Below are positions 23,423 through 36,406 of a DNA stretch of 64,000 bases, piece after piece (within the stretch, counting starts at the first letter, position 1; every line of letters begins with the position of its first letter). Made by a program: the position numbers and the translations under genes. Source of the stretch: Turnera subulata (taxonomy: Eukaryota; Streptophyta; Magnoliopsida; Malpighiales; Passifloraceae); contig JAKUCV010001738.1 of assembly GCA_028386065.3 (NCBI GenBank), positions 45,584 through 109,583 of the forward strand. Reading direction: 5' to 3'. The notes beneath the pieces were generated by a model. It saw nothing but the letters and a program-made list of their open reading frames with translations, did no database searches and was not told the DNA's origin.

Positions 23423-26400
23423 CGGGGACAATATTGATAATTGCCTCTGCGTTACCCTGTCAAGTAGTAAAAAGGCAAAGAAAATGAGAATCAGTGAAGA
23501 AGATCTTGAAGAAGAGTTGTTAGTACATATGTGTGAACTAAGACAAGAAGCTGTAAGTAAACTGGCTGGGATTGTTGTTGTATATATTGATAATAAGAAA
23601 AGGGTTTTCGACTGTTATGTTTGGCAGGTAATGCAAGGCCCTTGATAGGAAAATTGGCTGTCTTTTCCAAGTAAAGCTTTTTGGGTTTATGAGCAGATTT
23701 TAATTTCCAACTTTTTCGAGTCAGGAAAAACTGGAAATTTTGCAGGTGAGGAACTGAGTAAGTGCCAATAAAAAAGAAAAGGTAAGAAGATTACATTTCT
23801 AAAGATTTCAGTTTTACTTACCCAATAAAGAAGATGGCCTGGCCACCAAAGTTTCTTCTTTCTTCTTCTCTTTTTTCAATATTGAAAACTCACTTTTTTC
23901 CTGGACAAGCAAACAGAGGAACCACCCAAGATGGATTCTTTCACTTACAGTAACTGGAACCAGATGAGTAGCTGCTCGAATCCCGCCAGATCCATTGATT
24001 GAAGGGGACAAAAAGGTGGTGTCTTTGCAAATACCCAGAACGGCAAACCGGAAGAAAAAGAAAAAGATCCGCTCCTCAGATTTCAAATCAGAATTGCCTA
24101 ATGAGAGGGGGAGAGAGATGGATATATACAGAGAACAGGGAAGAGAAGACACAGACAATCTGCGTAATAAATCTGCAAATGTCAGGTTGGTTATAAAGAG
24201 ATAAGAGATGATCTCATAAAAGCGCTACTACTCCTTTCTCCTCCCTAGTAGTGCTTCTTTCTTCTGCTGCTACCAGACCAGTAATACTACTACCACTAGC
24301 AGTAACACATTTCACGCGTTTAATCAGATCGTCCTTTTGCGCTTTTGGAATTTTTATACGCACAGAGAGGTTGAGGCCGGCTTTGCTTCAATTATTTTGA
24401 GTATTTCTTTTTCTTCCCACTGGGTTTTTTCCACAGGGGGGGAGTGGATTTGTACGGACCCGAAGTAGAAAGAAAGAAAGCAGAAGAGTGCTATTGTGGT
24501 GTGGGATTTGTGGTTTTATTTATTTATTTATGCATAAAGGGTCCGTGGAGGGGCAAAACGGGAAAACTATTGTTACCTTTGTGATTTCAGAATTTGTATC
24601 CACTGCCGACTGAACTGGGGAATTGAGGATGGCCTAATTTGTCTAAATGGGCTACTAGATTGACATTTTCTCCCAAAAAAGCAAAAAAAAAAAAAAAAAA
24701 GAGCAAGAAAATTCCTTGGAGATTGAGGAGTCAGCCCCAGCCCAGCTAAGTCAATGCCGGATTTGAAAATTAAGCAATGCCGGTCATATTATAATAATAC
24801 TATATACTCCATTGTCTAATCCATGATCCACGGGTTTGGTCCAATTGGAAGCATTTTTTGAGATATGGTTACGGCACTAAGGGTTAAATCTCAAGAATTT
24901 TTTTTTCCCTCCAAAAAATTTAATGGATTTGGTCCTTCCCCCGGGAATGAGGAACATACTTCGGGGAAGATGAGACCGTGAGTTTAGTGTTTTCTGTTTT
25001 TCTTTTTTTTTTTCCATCGGTTATGGAAGCTTTTTTTGGGTTTCCATAGATCGGTAATTGCCAAGGACTAATTCAGATTTGATGTAGTAGTGTATTAGTG
25101 GATGAATCTCTTGATAAGAGTTTTCACTTATGGAAGGACTTGAATTTTTGATTTGGCTAGTGTATTTTATTTGATTGTGATGGATGAATCTCTTAGTAAA
25201 AACTTTCTACATAAACAAGAACTTGAATCCGAGACTTCGCTTGAACCCAACCAAATAGCATCGACTTCATAAAAAAAAAATAGCATCGACTTGGACAAAA
25301 CCCCACATTGTTTTCTATTTTGGTAGTAAATGCAATTTTTATTTTGTTGTCTCTTCTCGCCACAGCATATACTACTCCATGCTCCTACTATATTTACTTG
25401 AGGGGTAAATAAAATAGTGAAAGTCGTTTTCGTTGGTAACTTTTATACTTGTTCAAAAATGGTGGCAATTAATTAGGCTCCGCAAATCATGGGAAGGGAT
25501 GGCAGATCAAAGCGGTACAAAATGATGACTCATCGGGATTAAAATTCCATAACGTCGTATTAATGGAATCTTTTTGCCAACCACTTAAATTCGTTACTAC
25601 TTCACTCACTAACTTGCCTGTCATCAACAGTACTATTTTCCGCTTGATTTGATATCATTAGGTCCCAAATTGAATAGCTTTGCGTTACTTCTCTTTTCAG
25701 TTAGGTTAGACCTACATCTAGAGTCTTCTTCAAGTTTATTAGTATTTCACTCACCCTAAGTAGGATCTTCTTCTTCTTTTTTTTTTTTCTTATATTGGGT
25801 ATGTGTAGAAGATTATGATGTTTTTTTTTTACTATTTAGAGTTGTAGTGACCTGGGACTGGGAGAGTTGTGTGGATCCTTGCTTGCCCTCTCTCATATTA
25901 ATTGCCATGTGAAGCTCTCATGCTCATTCATCATTCCACCCTTTTGTACCACGAATGCAATGCTTCTTTAAGTTTTATTTAAAAATGACAATGTAGCCGC
26001 ATCCTTGGGCAGATATTTCAGTTTTTGTCTACCATTGAATTTTGTTTCACCAAAAATTCAATATGAAATCCCCACCCCCCCCCCGTACAGCTTGCACCTA
26101 GTAATAATCATTCCAATAATCCCCTTTTTTTTTTTCTTTCGTATCAGCAATTCTTTTGTCTTACCGACCTTGCATCAGTAGAGTCTACTTATTGGGTAAT
26201 GTATGATTATGAATGATACTTATATGAAATCGAAAATAAATATAAAAACTGAGACTTTTTAGCTAGTAAGAGTATAATAGAAAACATTACCTAAATTTTA
26301 GAATTATAGGACTAAGAATGTAGTGAAAATAAAAGGTAGAAAATGTTTAGAAGATGAAGGAAACACATTTTGGACTCATAACTTTAAGTTTACACCTCAA

Positions 26401-28801
26401 CAATAAAAACACACTAAAGTAAGTAAAGTTTACTATATAATTAATGTTATTGAATAAGTAGTATAAGTTTGTTGGAATATGGTGCTTACTTAACCCTTAC
26501 TTTGCCCCACTTGATGGTGGACTAAGCAAAGAGCAAAAAAACGTTTTGAACGTTTAGTGACTTTTTTTTACCATAAACTGATTTTTCTCCCTGGAAAAAC
26601 TCAAATGCCCAAGAAAATAGTAATACGGTTAAAAATTCTTGCAGAATCCCAGCCTCACCAACACGGCTTACAAAATTTACAGGATTTTTTAGTTTATACT
26701 CAATGCTCATGTACGAATCTTCAAGATTTTGGGGTACTATATCTAATTAAGAATTGACCCACCACGACAAATTATCTGGTTGCTTCAAAAAAAAGACACA
26801 TAATAGATGGCTCTTCTTTCCGTCATATCTGTTTCAATATTTTTGTTTGCACCACTTGGGTTGGGTAGGTTGGCTGCAGAGGGAGAGAAATGTCACAAAG
26901 AAAGAGGGTTCAAGAAAAATCGCATTGAATATAAAGAATTATAAAAGTAAGTTGGTACGTACCAAGGGAATTGGATGAGGCAGGCATAGGCATATGATAT
27001 AAGTATAACCAAACCAAACCAAGTCATGGCAATTTAAATAGAGTAGGGCCCTCCCGTGGAACAAAGCAAAGTAAAAGTGGGACCCCGAAAGTAGAACGAC
27101 GCGGGAATCAAAGAAAGCAACCCAGCCCCCTCCCTCCTCCCTCCCTTTGCAGTGGAAAGTGAGGAGAGCACGTAGTCTCATAAATATACTGCATAACTAC
27201 TTTATACACTACCTGTGTGTGAAATGGGCCTAATTCTCCCTTATTTTTCTTCCCTTTTGACTTGTGTTCCTTGTCCAATTGTGCCTCAAAGTCGTGTATC
27301 ACCGACTCCTAACTCCTAAGTATCAATTTTTATCACTCATTAAGTTTAAACAATTCAATTTTAGTTATTTTACTTAAATGTATCATTGCAAGTCAAAATG
27401 AGAGATCCATATATATTGAATTATCATCGTCCTTTTCCCCCTTGTTAGTTGTTCCAATCCAAATTAGAGATGCCTTATCTATTTTTTTTCTTCTAGTGAT
27501 CAATGTACCATGTATGGTTGACCATTCCTTTGTTGTAAATTTTAAATTGAACTTTTTAAAAAAAAAAATAGTTATGTTTTTTTATAATCAAAATGAAGTA
27601 AAATTAGCAATCATTTCAAAAATTTTCCTCCACGAGAAAGAAAATCACACACGATATGTAATATGTGATATTTTGGACATGTATTAGCTATTATTATTAT
27701 TATTAAAAAAAAGTTTGAATTGTGAACAAAAGGTATTGCTCTAAAGTCTAAGCCATATCTACCATGACGTGTAAATAGATATTTAGGCAATAAAAATTTG
27801 AGTGTCGCCTTCCTCATGTAGATGAAAAGGAAGGAAAGAACCCATGTCGCATTCGCACCCCTAGTTGCAGCCAGTGGATGACATCCTTCCAATTCCAATT
27901 CCACTTTTATATAATCTAACTAATTCTAAAGTGGTAGTTCTGTTCAAACAACTAGTAAAGAAACAATCCAAATTTTGGTGCCAGTGATTTATGAACTATA
28001 GAAATTTGGTGTTCGGTAGAGTAGTACTTTTAGGTCAACACGGTACATGTAATTAAAAAGTTCCCAGTACGGAATTAAACACCGCTGCACACCTATATAT
28101 TGATCTTATCCTATTTTAGTTACCTATCCAACGTCCACAGCATTAACCAAGAAAATATTGCGAGTGCGTTGAATTTTGTCATGTTTCTGGGTTCCAAGCG
28201 GGAAAGGTTAGTGGTTCCAGAAACCTAATTAGATTGTAAAAGAACACAAATGCTACTGTAGTACTAACTATTACAAAAAAGAAATTCTACACTCCCCCTA
28301 AAAAATATATCTAGCTTCGCCATTAGGTTACTCATGTGTTGCACTTACACTCGAGTATATGTGATATATATATCAAGCAATTGAAGACATTTTAAGCTTT
28401 GATTTTGTGGAGTGTGAGATTTTGATGCTTAAATTGGTAACTTCTTTAAGTAAAAACTCTATCAATTAATTGTGATTTTTAAGATTTGGAGCAAGTTAAT
28501 ACATATTACACAAACATTAGCACGGCTTGTCTGGTGGAAACCCAAGCAAAGCGTCATGGATTCTATCTCAATGGTCATAATCTTTAGGATTTCGATGTAA
28601 AAGTAATATACGTATTTGTTGTTTAATGTGATCTCATCCGGATAAAACTCATGCTTTCCTCCCAAAAAGATAAAACTCAAGTTGGAACCTTATTTTCTAA
28701 AAAGAAAAAAATTAAATAAGTTTGAACCTAAATTTAATAGACCATATTCAAGTAATTAAATCTTTGCTAGCTAAACTAACTTTGAATGACTTTTTTCCTG
28801 G
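23423..28801. other. Long intergenic region, no gene seen
   Basis: 23423-24300 is the upstream side of the methyltransferase gene; a minus-strand acceptor-like 'cttgacag' at about 23458-23465 suggests a possible 5' UTR intron. The rest is AT-rich with homopolymer runs (A-run about 24683-24700, C-run about 26074-26085), and small open frames that follow base composition. No tRNA, rRNA, element end or protein family was recognised. Confidence 0.4.
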
Positions 28802-28894
28802 TTTTTTTTTTGGTATATTAAGTGGAAAAAGAAAGTCATTACATCATGAACTCATGTAGGACCTGTGCCCCCGAGGCATCAAGCAGCAAATGAT

Positions 28895-31466
28895 TCAGTG
28901 TGGAGGGGAATGTAAAGAAACTAAAGAAAAGTCGTGAGAAAGACTTGCTTTAGCTAGAGTATCCGCCACCATGTTTGCCTCACGGTAATCATGATGGATA
29001 GAAAGTGTCCAAGGCCGCGCAAGCAATGTATGGATACACTCCATCAATGGAAGGCGATCAAAACGAGTAGGTGATGAGGAGGTGAGGAGAGATATTAAGT
29101 CCGAACTATCAGTTTTCACCACTACTTGAAGGAACTGTGAACTCCAAGCTAGGCAAAGGCCATCATACACTGCCCAAAGCTCAGCGAAGAAAGGTGTACA
29201 AGGTTGTAGCCGATGAGTGAATCCTAGGATCCACTTGCCATCCGCGGATCTAATTACACCACCTGCGCCCGCCCTACCAGAGCTACGGCAAAGAGCACCA
29301 TCCGTGTTGATCTTCAACCACCCAGTGTCAGGGGGTTTCCAGTTGATGAAGACCTCCCGTGTTGATGTTGTCAACTGAGCGCCTGCATAATGGGCTTGTT
29401 CTCGACATAGCTGGAATGTAAAAGCAATGATCCGCTCAGCGAGACGTTGTGGGTCTGCCGGTTGATCTGGGTGGTTGAAAAGGAAGTCGTTTCGCGTCTT
29501 CCAAATGAGCCATACCCCCACGCCAAAAAGTAAACTCCATGGGCAGCGGGGAGTGCAATCCAAGGACTGTGCGAGGGCGGTGGAGAGCCAACTTGATGTT
29601 AAATCATCTGCAAAGAAACATGGCCAAGCATTAGGTAAAAGAAGAAATTTTCAAATAGATTGGGCAAAATAACAATCTCTTAGGGCATGTAGAATTGTTT
29701 CTGGATGTTGGAGGCACCGAGGGGCAGGCATTGTCGGTCGACATGTGGCGGTGAACTCTAGTAGCATTAGTTAGCACCGCATCATGAGTTAGCACCGCAT
29801 CATGAGCAAGTTGCCATAAGAAGGTCTTGATACGTGGCAAGCCCTTCCATCTCCATATGAGCTTCCAAGGTTCCCCTAAATGGGTCACTGGGGAGTCACT
29901 GACAACCTGGTAAGCTGACTTCACTGTGCATTCACCATTAGTGGTATGCTCCCAAATAACTACATCATCATCACCATTCTGGTCTGGGATCGGGGATAGC
30001 GCTAAAACACCGAGAGTTGTGGGGGAAAGGAAATCTCGAAGGCTGTCAAAGTCCCATTCACCAGCTGTCGTGACATAAGAAACCACCGACCGGTGTAGGT
30101 GAACATCAGGTATACGTTGGAGAGCTTGGGACTTCAAGTCACCACTCCCTCCCATCTAGTTATCAGTCCAGAATCTCGTGTTGGTTCCATTACCAACCAG
30201 CCAGGAGGCACCTTTCTGAAGTGAAGGCCAGGCCTTACAGAGACCCCGCCAAACATGAGAGCATCGGTTGCCAGCAACCATCTTAGGGAGGAAAGCATCC
30301 CCTGATCCATACTTGGACTTAAGCAAACGAACCCAAAGTAGGTCAGAGTTGGTGAGGAACTTCCAGGCTAGTTGGATTAGGTATGCTTCGTTAGCTTGCC
30401 ACATATTCCAGAGTCCACATTGAATCCATTTTCTCCTAGACTTCTGATACCAAAGGAGTTCTTCCTGTAGGAGAACAGTGTCATACTCATCCTTAAGCTG
30501 ATTTTCAAGAGCTGATAGGGCTGAGCTACCCTGACCCTGAGCTCTGGCCCGCTGAATACCCTCAATGCATCGTAATAATCGAGATTTCCTTTGGAAGATA
30601 TTGCCAAAAGTTTTCCGATTCCTTCTTGCTAGAGTACTCGCTAGGTGGGTAGTGGTGGTGGTTAAAGGTTGGTCGGATCGCCAGTTACTGCTAACGACTT
30701 CTTTAAACTCTGCGTGTGTGGTCCAGGCTACCTGATGTCGAAAGGGTTTCTGGTTGCCAAGAGGAACAAACTGGGTCAAGTTAATGAGAAGGGGAGAGTG
30801 GTCCGATTTGGTTCTTGGGAGGTGGACGACATTTGCCTCAGGAAATGTGGTGAGCCATAATGCATTAGATAGTACCCGATCCAATCTTTTCCGGGCGCCC
30901 CCGCGTTCCCAAGTGAAGATAGAACCTGCAAAACCCAGATCTAAAAGATTAGACTGATCAATAAAGTGCACAAATTTCTTGCTAACAGGAGAACGAGAAA
31001 TGGGAACTCCCTGTCGTTCGTTAATGTCTGTGATGACATTAAAATCCCCTGAAAGCATCCAGGGGTGGGTCATCGATGCACTGAGCAGGCTCAAATCACG
31101 CCAAAGAGAGTCCCTCGAAGCTCGTTGCGGACTGGCATACACTGCTGTGAAGTACCAAGATGATTTTGTTGGTTCAATGATGGACATATGAACATATTGT
31201 CTGGCAGCCGAGACAATATTAATATGGACAGTCTGCTGTCTCCAAAACACCCATGTTCCCCCTGAGAAGCCAGTAGGGTCAACACTTGCATGGCCATCAA
31301 AACCAAGAGTATGGAGAAAGGGAGCCACCCTTGCAAGTTCGACCCAAGTCTCTAAAAGTACAAGGATACCCGGGTTATGTGTGTGTACAAGATCCGTCGT
31401 TGCCCAACGAAACTTCGAACTACCGGCACTTTGACAATTCCATATAATAATTTTTGTCAAATCCAT
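28895..31466 (-). pseudogene. LINE ORF2 lacking its reverse transcriptase domain
   Basis: The frame opens at 31466 with an apurinic-type endonuclease domain (IIIWNCQSAG, LVLLETWVE, SGDFNVI, KRLDRVLSN, KSDHSPLL). After KSRRKWIQC (near 30420) it passes directly, in frame, to sequence that normally lies beyond the reverse transcriptase (LWNMWQANEAYLIQLAWKF), so the whole polymerase domain is gone. An in-frame TAG at 30158-30156 is followed in the same frame by the zinc-binding region (about 30155-29700), which contains an 18-bp duplication (residues THDAVL twice) and then a frameshift. The last part (29563-28895) is an RNase H-like domain with all four acidic positions (NTDGALC, AELWAV, VKTDSSD, ANMVADTLA). 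The product could not retrotranspose. Confidence 0.88.
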
Positions 31467-31539
31467 AAAAAAATATATATATAAAATATAGAGGGGAAAT
31501 CAAGGACAAAGATGTCATAAGTCGAAAACTGGGGAAGAA

Positions 31540-34347
31540 TGAAGCGCCCCGACCCGTATTTACCATACCGGGTAAACACGTGCCAGCAGATAGTACATAT
31601 GTTACAAAGTATAATACAATCAAACTCAAGTACAGCATCTGTCACCCGATCCCGGGGACCATTATTTAATCCACATCATTCTCAAAGCTCAACAGCAGCA
31701 ACAGAATACATATGATACAGCAATAGAAGTAATACAGCAACACAGCAACATATAAAATATAGCAGCGGAAGTCTTAGAATGAGATGCAGCGGAGGTATGG
31801 ATCCGGGGTCTGGTGGAGTAGAAACAGCAGCTGGCCGAACCACGTACTTGTACTACGAGCAACTCATCCTACGGGATGAAACCCCGCAGGCGAGGGGTGA
31901 GTCCGAAGTGCTCACTGACGAAGGATAAACAGTAATATGCAGGCAAACATAATACTTTCGAAGAAAATACAAGCAAAAGACAAATCAAAGATTCAACCAG
32001 AACATAACTGAGCCAAGACCAAAAGGCAATTTAATTTTCAATTTTATCTTCAGGGCCCTGCCACTGGACAAGCTAGGGTCGTACCTGGTTATTAACATGT
32101 TCTGGGTGCTAGATCAAACCAAGAGAGCCCAGGGATCGACATCCCAAAAATAGATCCCAGGGATAGACATTCCAAAAATATAATAATCTGGGATAGACAT
32201 CCCAAGCATAGACATGCTTATCACAAGTAACCCAGATCATAGCCACCACAAAAAAGTCTCTAACCATCGAGTCGTACCACTACTCTCCAAGTCATAATAA
32301 AGTCGTCAACACAACTTCCAATTATCCAATTATCTCATCATATCAGTTTCTCCATGGTTAACATATCAATAGAAACACAACAACCCAACTCAATTGGCTC
32401 AGCAGTTCAATCAAGCAAATATTTTTCAGAGAAACAAACACAGTATTATGTGCAACATATCAAAGGTTATCTATCCTCACCTTAGCCGATTTCCCTACTC
32501 CTGAAAGTCCTCAAATTGTCCCGGCTTTGGTTCCTCGGGATACTGCTCGTTATTGGCTCCTATATCAAACAATAATATATGCACATATAAGATGCACAAT
32601 CGTGATATGCAAATGGTAACTAATACTGTAAACTGCAAAGTAAAACACTACGCCCACTCGGTGATCATCTCGGGTTACGTTCCGTTATCATCATAATTCA
32701 CCATTTACTATTTATGTGTCAAAATACCATACTATACTTATACCCGGTTATTATTCTGGTACATACTTTGATCATATCCTTTACCAAAATATTTTTTATA
32801 ACGTTATTTATATACATATATATTTTTCCTAAATTATTCCCGTATGCATAAATATTAATTATTTTCCATATCTTATACTTTCCCAAAATTCCGTAATAAT
32901 CATATATATTTTCCAAAATACTTCCATGATTTAATTTCCAAAACATTAACCCTAAATATATATACCAGATTTTATTTTTTTTATTATTATTATTATTTCC
33001 CATTTTATTTCCCAGAATTATTTTCCTTTCCAGAATTATTATTTCCCCCTTTTTCCATATTTTATTTATTTTTTTTAAATCGGACTGGGCCAAATAGTGC
33101 CAACCCAGACCCCTTGCACAGGCCAAACCAAGGCCCAAACAGGAACCCTGGTGCTGCCCATGCCACGGCCCAGCGACACAGCCCAACATCCAACCATCCA
33201 GCCCAAGGCGCGACCCAAACCACCAAAACCTCGGGTCAACCCGACCCAACCCACGACCCATCCGGGTCGTCTTCAACCCAAATCTGCTCACCTCAGCGAG
33301 CTCGATGATGGCGGCCCGAGACGAGCAGGCGTGGCGCGACACAAGGAGGGAGGGAGGCTACGGCGTAGCAAGGTGCAGGCGGCACGAAGCGGCGGCTTTG
33401 GTCGGTCGTTGCGTGGAGATGGGAACGCTGGCTGCTGGTGTGCGACTCGGTGGCTGTGAACTAGACACGGCAGTGGCTGCGTCGATCTGCAGCGGAGAGG
33501 AGAGCGGCAGTGTCGCGGCAGGGAGGAGAAGGAGATGGTGGCGGCTGGAGGCGAGGCGAAGGCGGTACCGACGACGTGAGGTGGCGGATCTGCAGGTGGC
33601 TTCGCGTGGGGATGGAGGCACGAGCAAAGCGGCGGCGAGTTGCTGGTGACGGGTCTGACGGCTCGAGGGAGGAACCGTCGGTGGCGGCTTGCTCGTCGTC
33701 GGCGACTAGCGGCAGCAGGGTGGTGGAGAGGAGAAGATGTTGGTGGCGGTAGTGACGGCGGTTGGGTGGCTCGGTTGGTGGTGGTGTCGGTGGCGTGAGA
33801 AGTGCTTTGTTTTCTTTTTCTTTAAATTCTTTCCTTTCTGGCTTTGTGAAGAGGGGAGAGTACTGGTTTGCACTGGGTATTGGGCAGTGGATGGTTTTGG
33901 AGGTGAGGCAGTGGTATGTTACAGGTGATGGCGTGCAGGGACACGAGGCTTGGAGAGAAAAAGCAGGGTATCATGGGTATCACAGGGAAGAGGCGGCTCA
34001 CAGGCTGTATAATTGAGCTGCCTCAATTATGTAGTACTGTGCTGCATGTGAGGCGTGTCCCGCTCGGACCAGAAAATAACTATAATACCCCCTTGACTTT
34101 ATTTTTGGTCCGTTATCTCGAGGATAAACCTGACTTTTCTTAAGATTCCTGGACCCAAAAAATACCAACTCTGGTCCGTAAAATCCGCAGAAAAAATCGT
34201 GAACGTGGGGTAAGGGTCGGTTTCAGAATCCGATGCATAATTTACCCTGAAATAATTACCCAAGATTAATTCTATAAGGTAAATTACTGTACAAAGTTTT
34301 TTTTACAATCCCGGTAAAAACATAAATTTTACCCGGGCTGCCCGACA
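31540..34347 (-). mobile_element. Solo LTR of family L
   Basis: About 2.8 kb. The right end, read on the minus strand, starts TGTCGGGCAGCCCGGGTAAA; the left end has TGAAGCGCCCCGACCCGTAT, the reverse of the family end. Only one LTR and no internal region, so recombination between LTRs is likely. It sits between ORF1 and ORF2 of the LINE. Shared family marks: AAACACGTG G-box (31574-31582), the conserved block (31861-31915), GGGAT palindromes (32128-32220), the splice-like GTGAGGAT (plus 'tcctcacc' at 32474), AG/GTGAG at 33292/33291, a purine-rich tract, and a 9-bp stem-loop at 34009-34030. The expected 5-bp target duplication is not visible. Confidence 0.85.
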
Positions 34348-35976
34348 CAAAAACACCCATATCGGAGGAAATTGAAGTGACTGCCCGAGAGTCCAAGTGT
34401 GGGGACAGGGCAATATTCTTGGTGGCAACTTGAAAATCTAGAGAACCTAATTCTTTCATTACTTCATTGTTATCCTCAAGCCTAGCAATCCCTTCCATTT
34501 TATCCTTGTGTCCTAGTCCTTGAGTGTCAGAGGATGTATCCATGCTATTGGATTTGGAGGGATTAATAAAAATGTTCGCCAGCAAGTTTGTAAAGTACTT
34601 TCCAGGAGAGGAGGGCTGGCTCGGCAACGTAAAAGAAAAGGAGGGGGTTTTATTTGAGGCAGGTTTGGACATGGTTCCCATGGGGAACGAAGCTCGTTGG
34701 TAAGGCAAGGCTGACTTGGTTTTCCATTGAGTTCTGGGGTTCTTGGTTTTCAAGGACGTTGCATGGGCATGCATGGTCTTAAGGTTAGACTTTTGAGAGC
34801 TGGGCGTGGAGGTAAGGCAATCAGGGATGTTAGTCTTGGAAGGCAGGGGCTGTGTCGAGGGGGAAGCTGGTGGGGTGGCAAGGTCCATTGATGTGGAGGA
34901 GGACGCAGCAGGATGTAGGCTAGGGGAGACAATATGGGCGTGAGTTTGGGTGTCATTAATTTTTGGAGGAGTGGAGTTGGAAAGTGGAGGAGAGATTGAT
35001 TTTTTCAAACGGTTATTTCCTGAAATGACCAAATCAGATCCATGGCCCAAATTATCGTTACTATTAATATTGGCCGTTGGACTTGCCAAAACAAGGAGCA
35101 AGGTAGAAGCCGTGATTGTGGGAGCTGGTCTGTCAACGGTTACATAGTCTGTAAGGACATCAAATCTAGACCCAAAATTTTGGCCTGAAGTCACGTCCTT
35201 TGAATGCGCAACATCCTTTCGTGCAAAAGTTTCCTTTCTTGTCGGTTGTTGGGTACTGCGCGGCGGCCGTCTCTGACGAGGGGTGGCAATCATCCAAGCA
35301 CCGCGTGGTTGGTTGGTCAGGCCATCAGCCTCCGCCGTAGGAAAAGGAGCCGATGGGGTAGAACTCCCTTCTACCTGAGCATCCATCGCCATGGTCGTCT
35401 TGTTCTGTGGGTCGCGCGTAGGACACTCTGCCAAAAGATGATCTACATGACCACAACCAAAACATATCTTAGGGATATTCTCATAAGAAATATGAAACCA
35501 TTGATTATCAACAAAAACTTGAGATTGAAGGGGCTTCTCCAGATTTAATTCCAAAGCAACACGCGTATAGCGTCCTCGGATGGCTTCGGCAGTGTTGTGA
35601 TCAATACGAACTAAACGACCAAGCATGTTGCAGACAGTGTGGAGGAGGCGCCTATCATAGTATTCGCATGAAAGTTTGGGAATCTGGACCCAAGCCACAA
35701 TTGATTTCGTTCGGTGGGTGGCAGGGTTGAATTGAGGAATCCATGGTTCCACAGTAAGACAGTGGCCAAAGACGATCCAAGGACCATCAGTAAGAGCACA
35801 CATATAGTCCTGACGATTGTTGAAACGGACAAAATAATAGTTCTGCTCTAGATCAACTACTCAGACATTCACTTTAAGGCTCCAGAGATTTGGGAGTTTG
35901 TTGCACAGGGCTCTGAAGCCAATAGTTCGCCCCCAGACTTTTCTTGGTTTGTAGACGTGTTCCGCAATCTCCATGT
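34348..35976 (-). pseudogene. LINE ORF1 (nucleic-acid-binding protein), truncated by the solo LTR
   Basis: Plant L1 ORF1-type protein with an N-terminal DUF4283-like region (WIPQFNPATH, AWVQIPKLSCEYYD, VRIDHNTAEAIRGRYTRVAL) and one CCHC zinc knuckle at about 35460-35420 (CFGCGHVDHLLAEC), then a long Ser/Thr/Pro-rich tail. The likely start codon is at 35976, but a frameshift in an A-run (near 35937-35942 on plus, six T) and an in-frame TGA at 35865-35863 region disable the first 40 residues; an intact frame runs from 35803. Its C-terminus is replaced by LTR sequence from 34347 on. It would bind the element's RNA in an active copy. Confidence 0.8.
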
Positions 35977-36153
35977 AAACCAATATGAAAGAGGAAATGC
36001 TAATCGTCAAGATGCTTAGCACGTTTTATTTTTTTCGTACTGGTATCTGGCCGGCGTTGACTAACTTAGAATCTGTCAGATTTATTATGAAAACAACCTT
36101 TTTAATTAATATTGCATTTTCACAAAGCTTAATCTATACTTACTATCTATAAA

Positions 36154-36406
36154 AGCACGAAGATAGAAAAATAGCGAAACAGGCAAAACTACTAAAATAT
36201 TATTTTTTCTTTTTTCATGAGCTTTAACATAATTAGAATTAGAATTATTTTATTAAATACATAATTAAAATATATATACTTGGTTACTTTAACGACAAAA
36301 GGAATACAACTCCAACTTGGAACAAATTTATATGACTTGTAATAAAAAAATAATAAAATAATTACACAAAGCATGAAGATAGAAAAATAGTGAAACATGC
36401 TAAACT
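36154..36406. repeat. Host tandem repeat, left part
   Basis: A 217-bp unit starts at 36154 (gcacgaagatagaaaaatag) and again at 36371 (gcatgaagatagaaaaatag). The second copy is broken at 36406 by the family L concatemer and resumes after 49722 (aaactactaaaatatc, continuing to about 49895). This gives the pre-insertion sequence directly from the first copy and confirms the insertion point. 36402-36406 is the left target duplication AAACT. Confidence 0.85.

Larger units (their letters stand above)
28802..36000 (-). mobile_element. Degenerate LINE interrupted by a solo LTR
   Basis: Read leftward: ORF1 (35976 to about 34348), a family L solo LTR (34347-31540), ORF2 (31466-28895), a short 3' UTR, and a T-run at 28802-28811 that represents the poly(A) tail. 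Total without the LTR is about 4.4 kb, short for a plant L1-type element because the reverse transcriptase is missing. Both frames carry stops or frameshifts, so it is inactive. The 5' limit near 36000 is approximate and I could not find a target duplication. Confidence 0.85.

Noticed and set aside
27611..27904. 97-codon minus-strand frame (HPLAATRGANATWVLSF)
   Set aside because: Looks slightly protein-like but no family is recognised, there is no splice or neighbour support, and it ends in A/T-rich codons.
32719..33342. 207-codon minus-strand frame in the solo LTR
   Set aside because: Runs across the donor-like site into Asn/Ile/Tyr-rich AT sequence and has no counterpart in other LTR copies.
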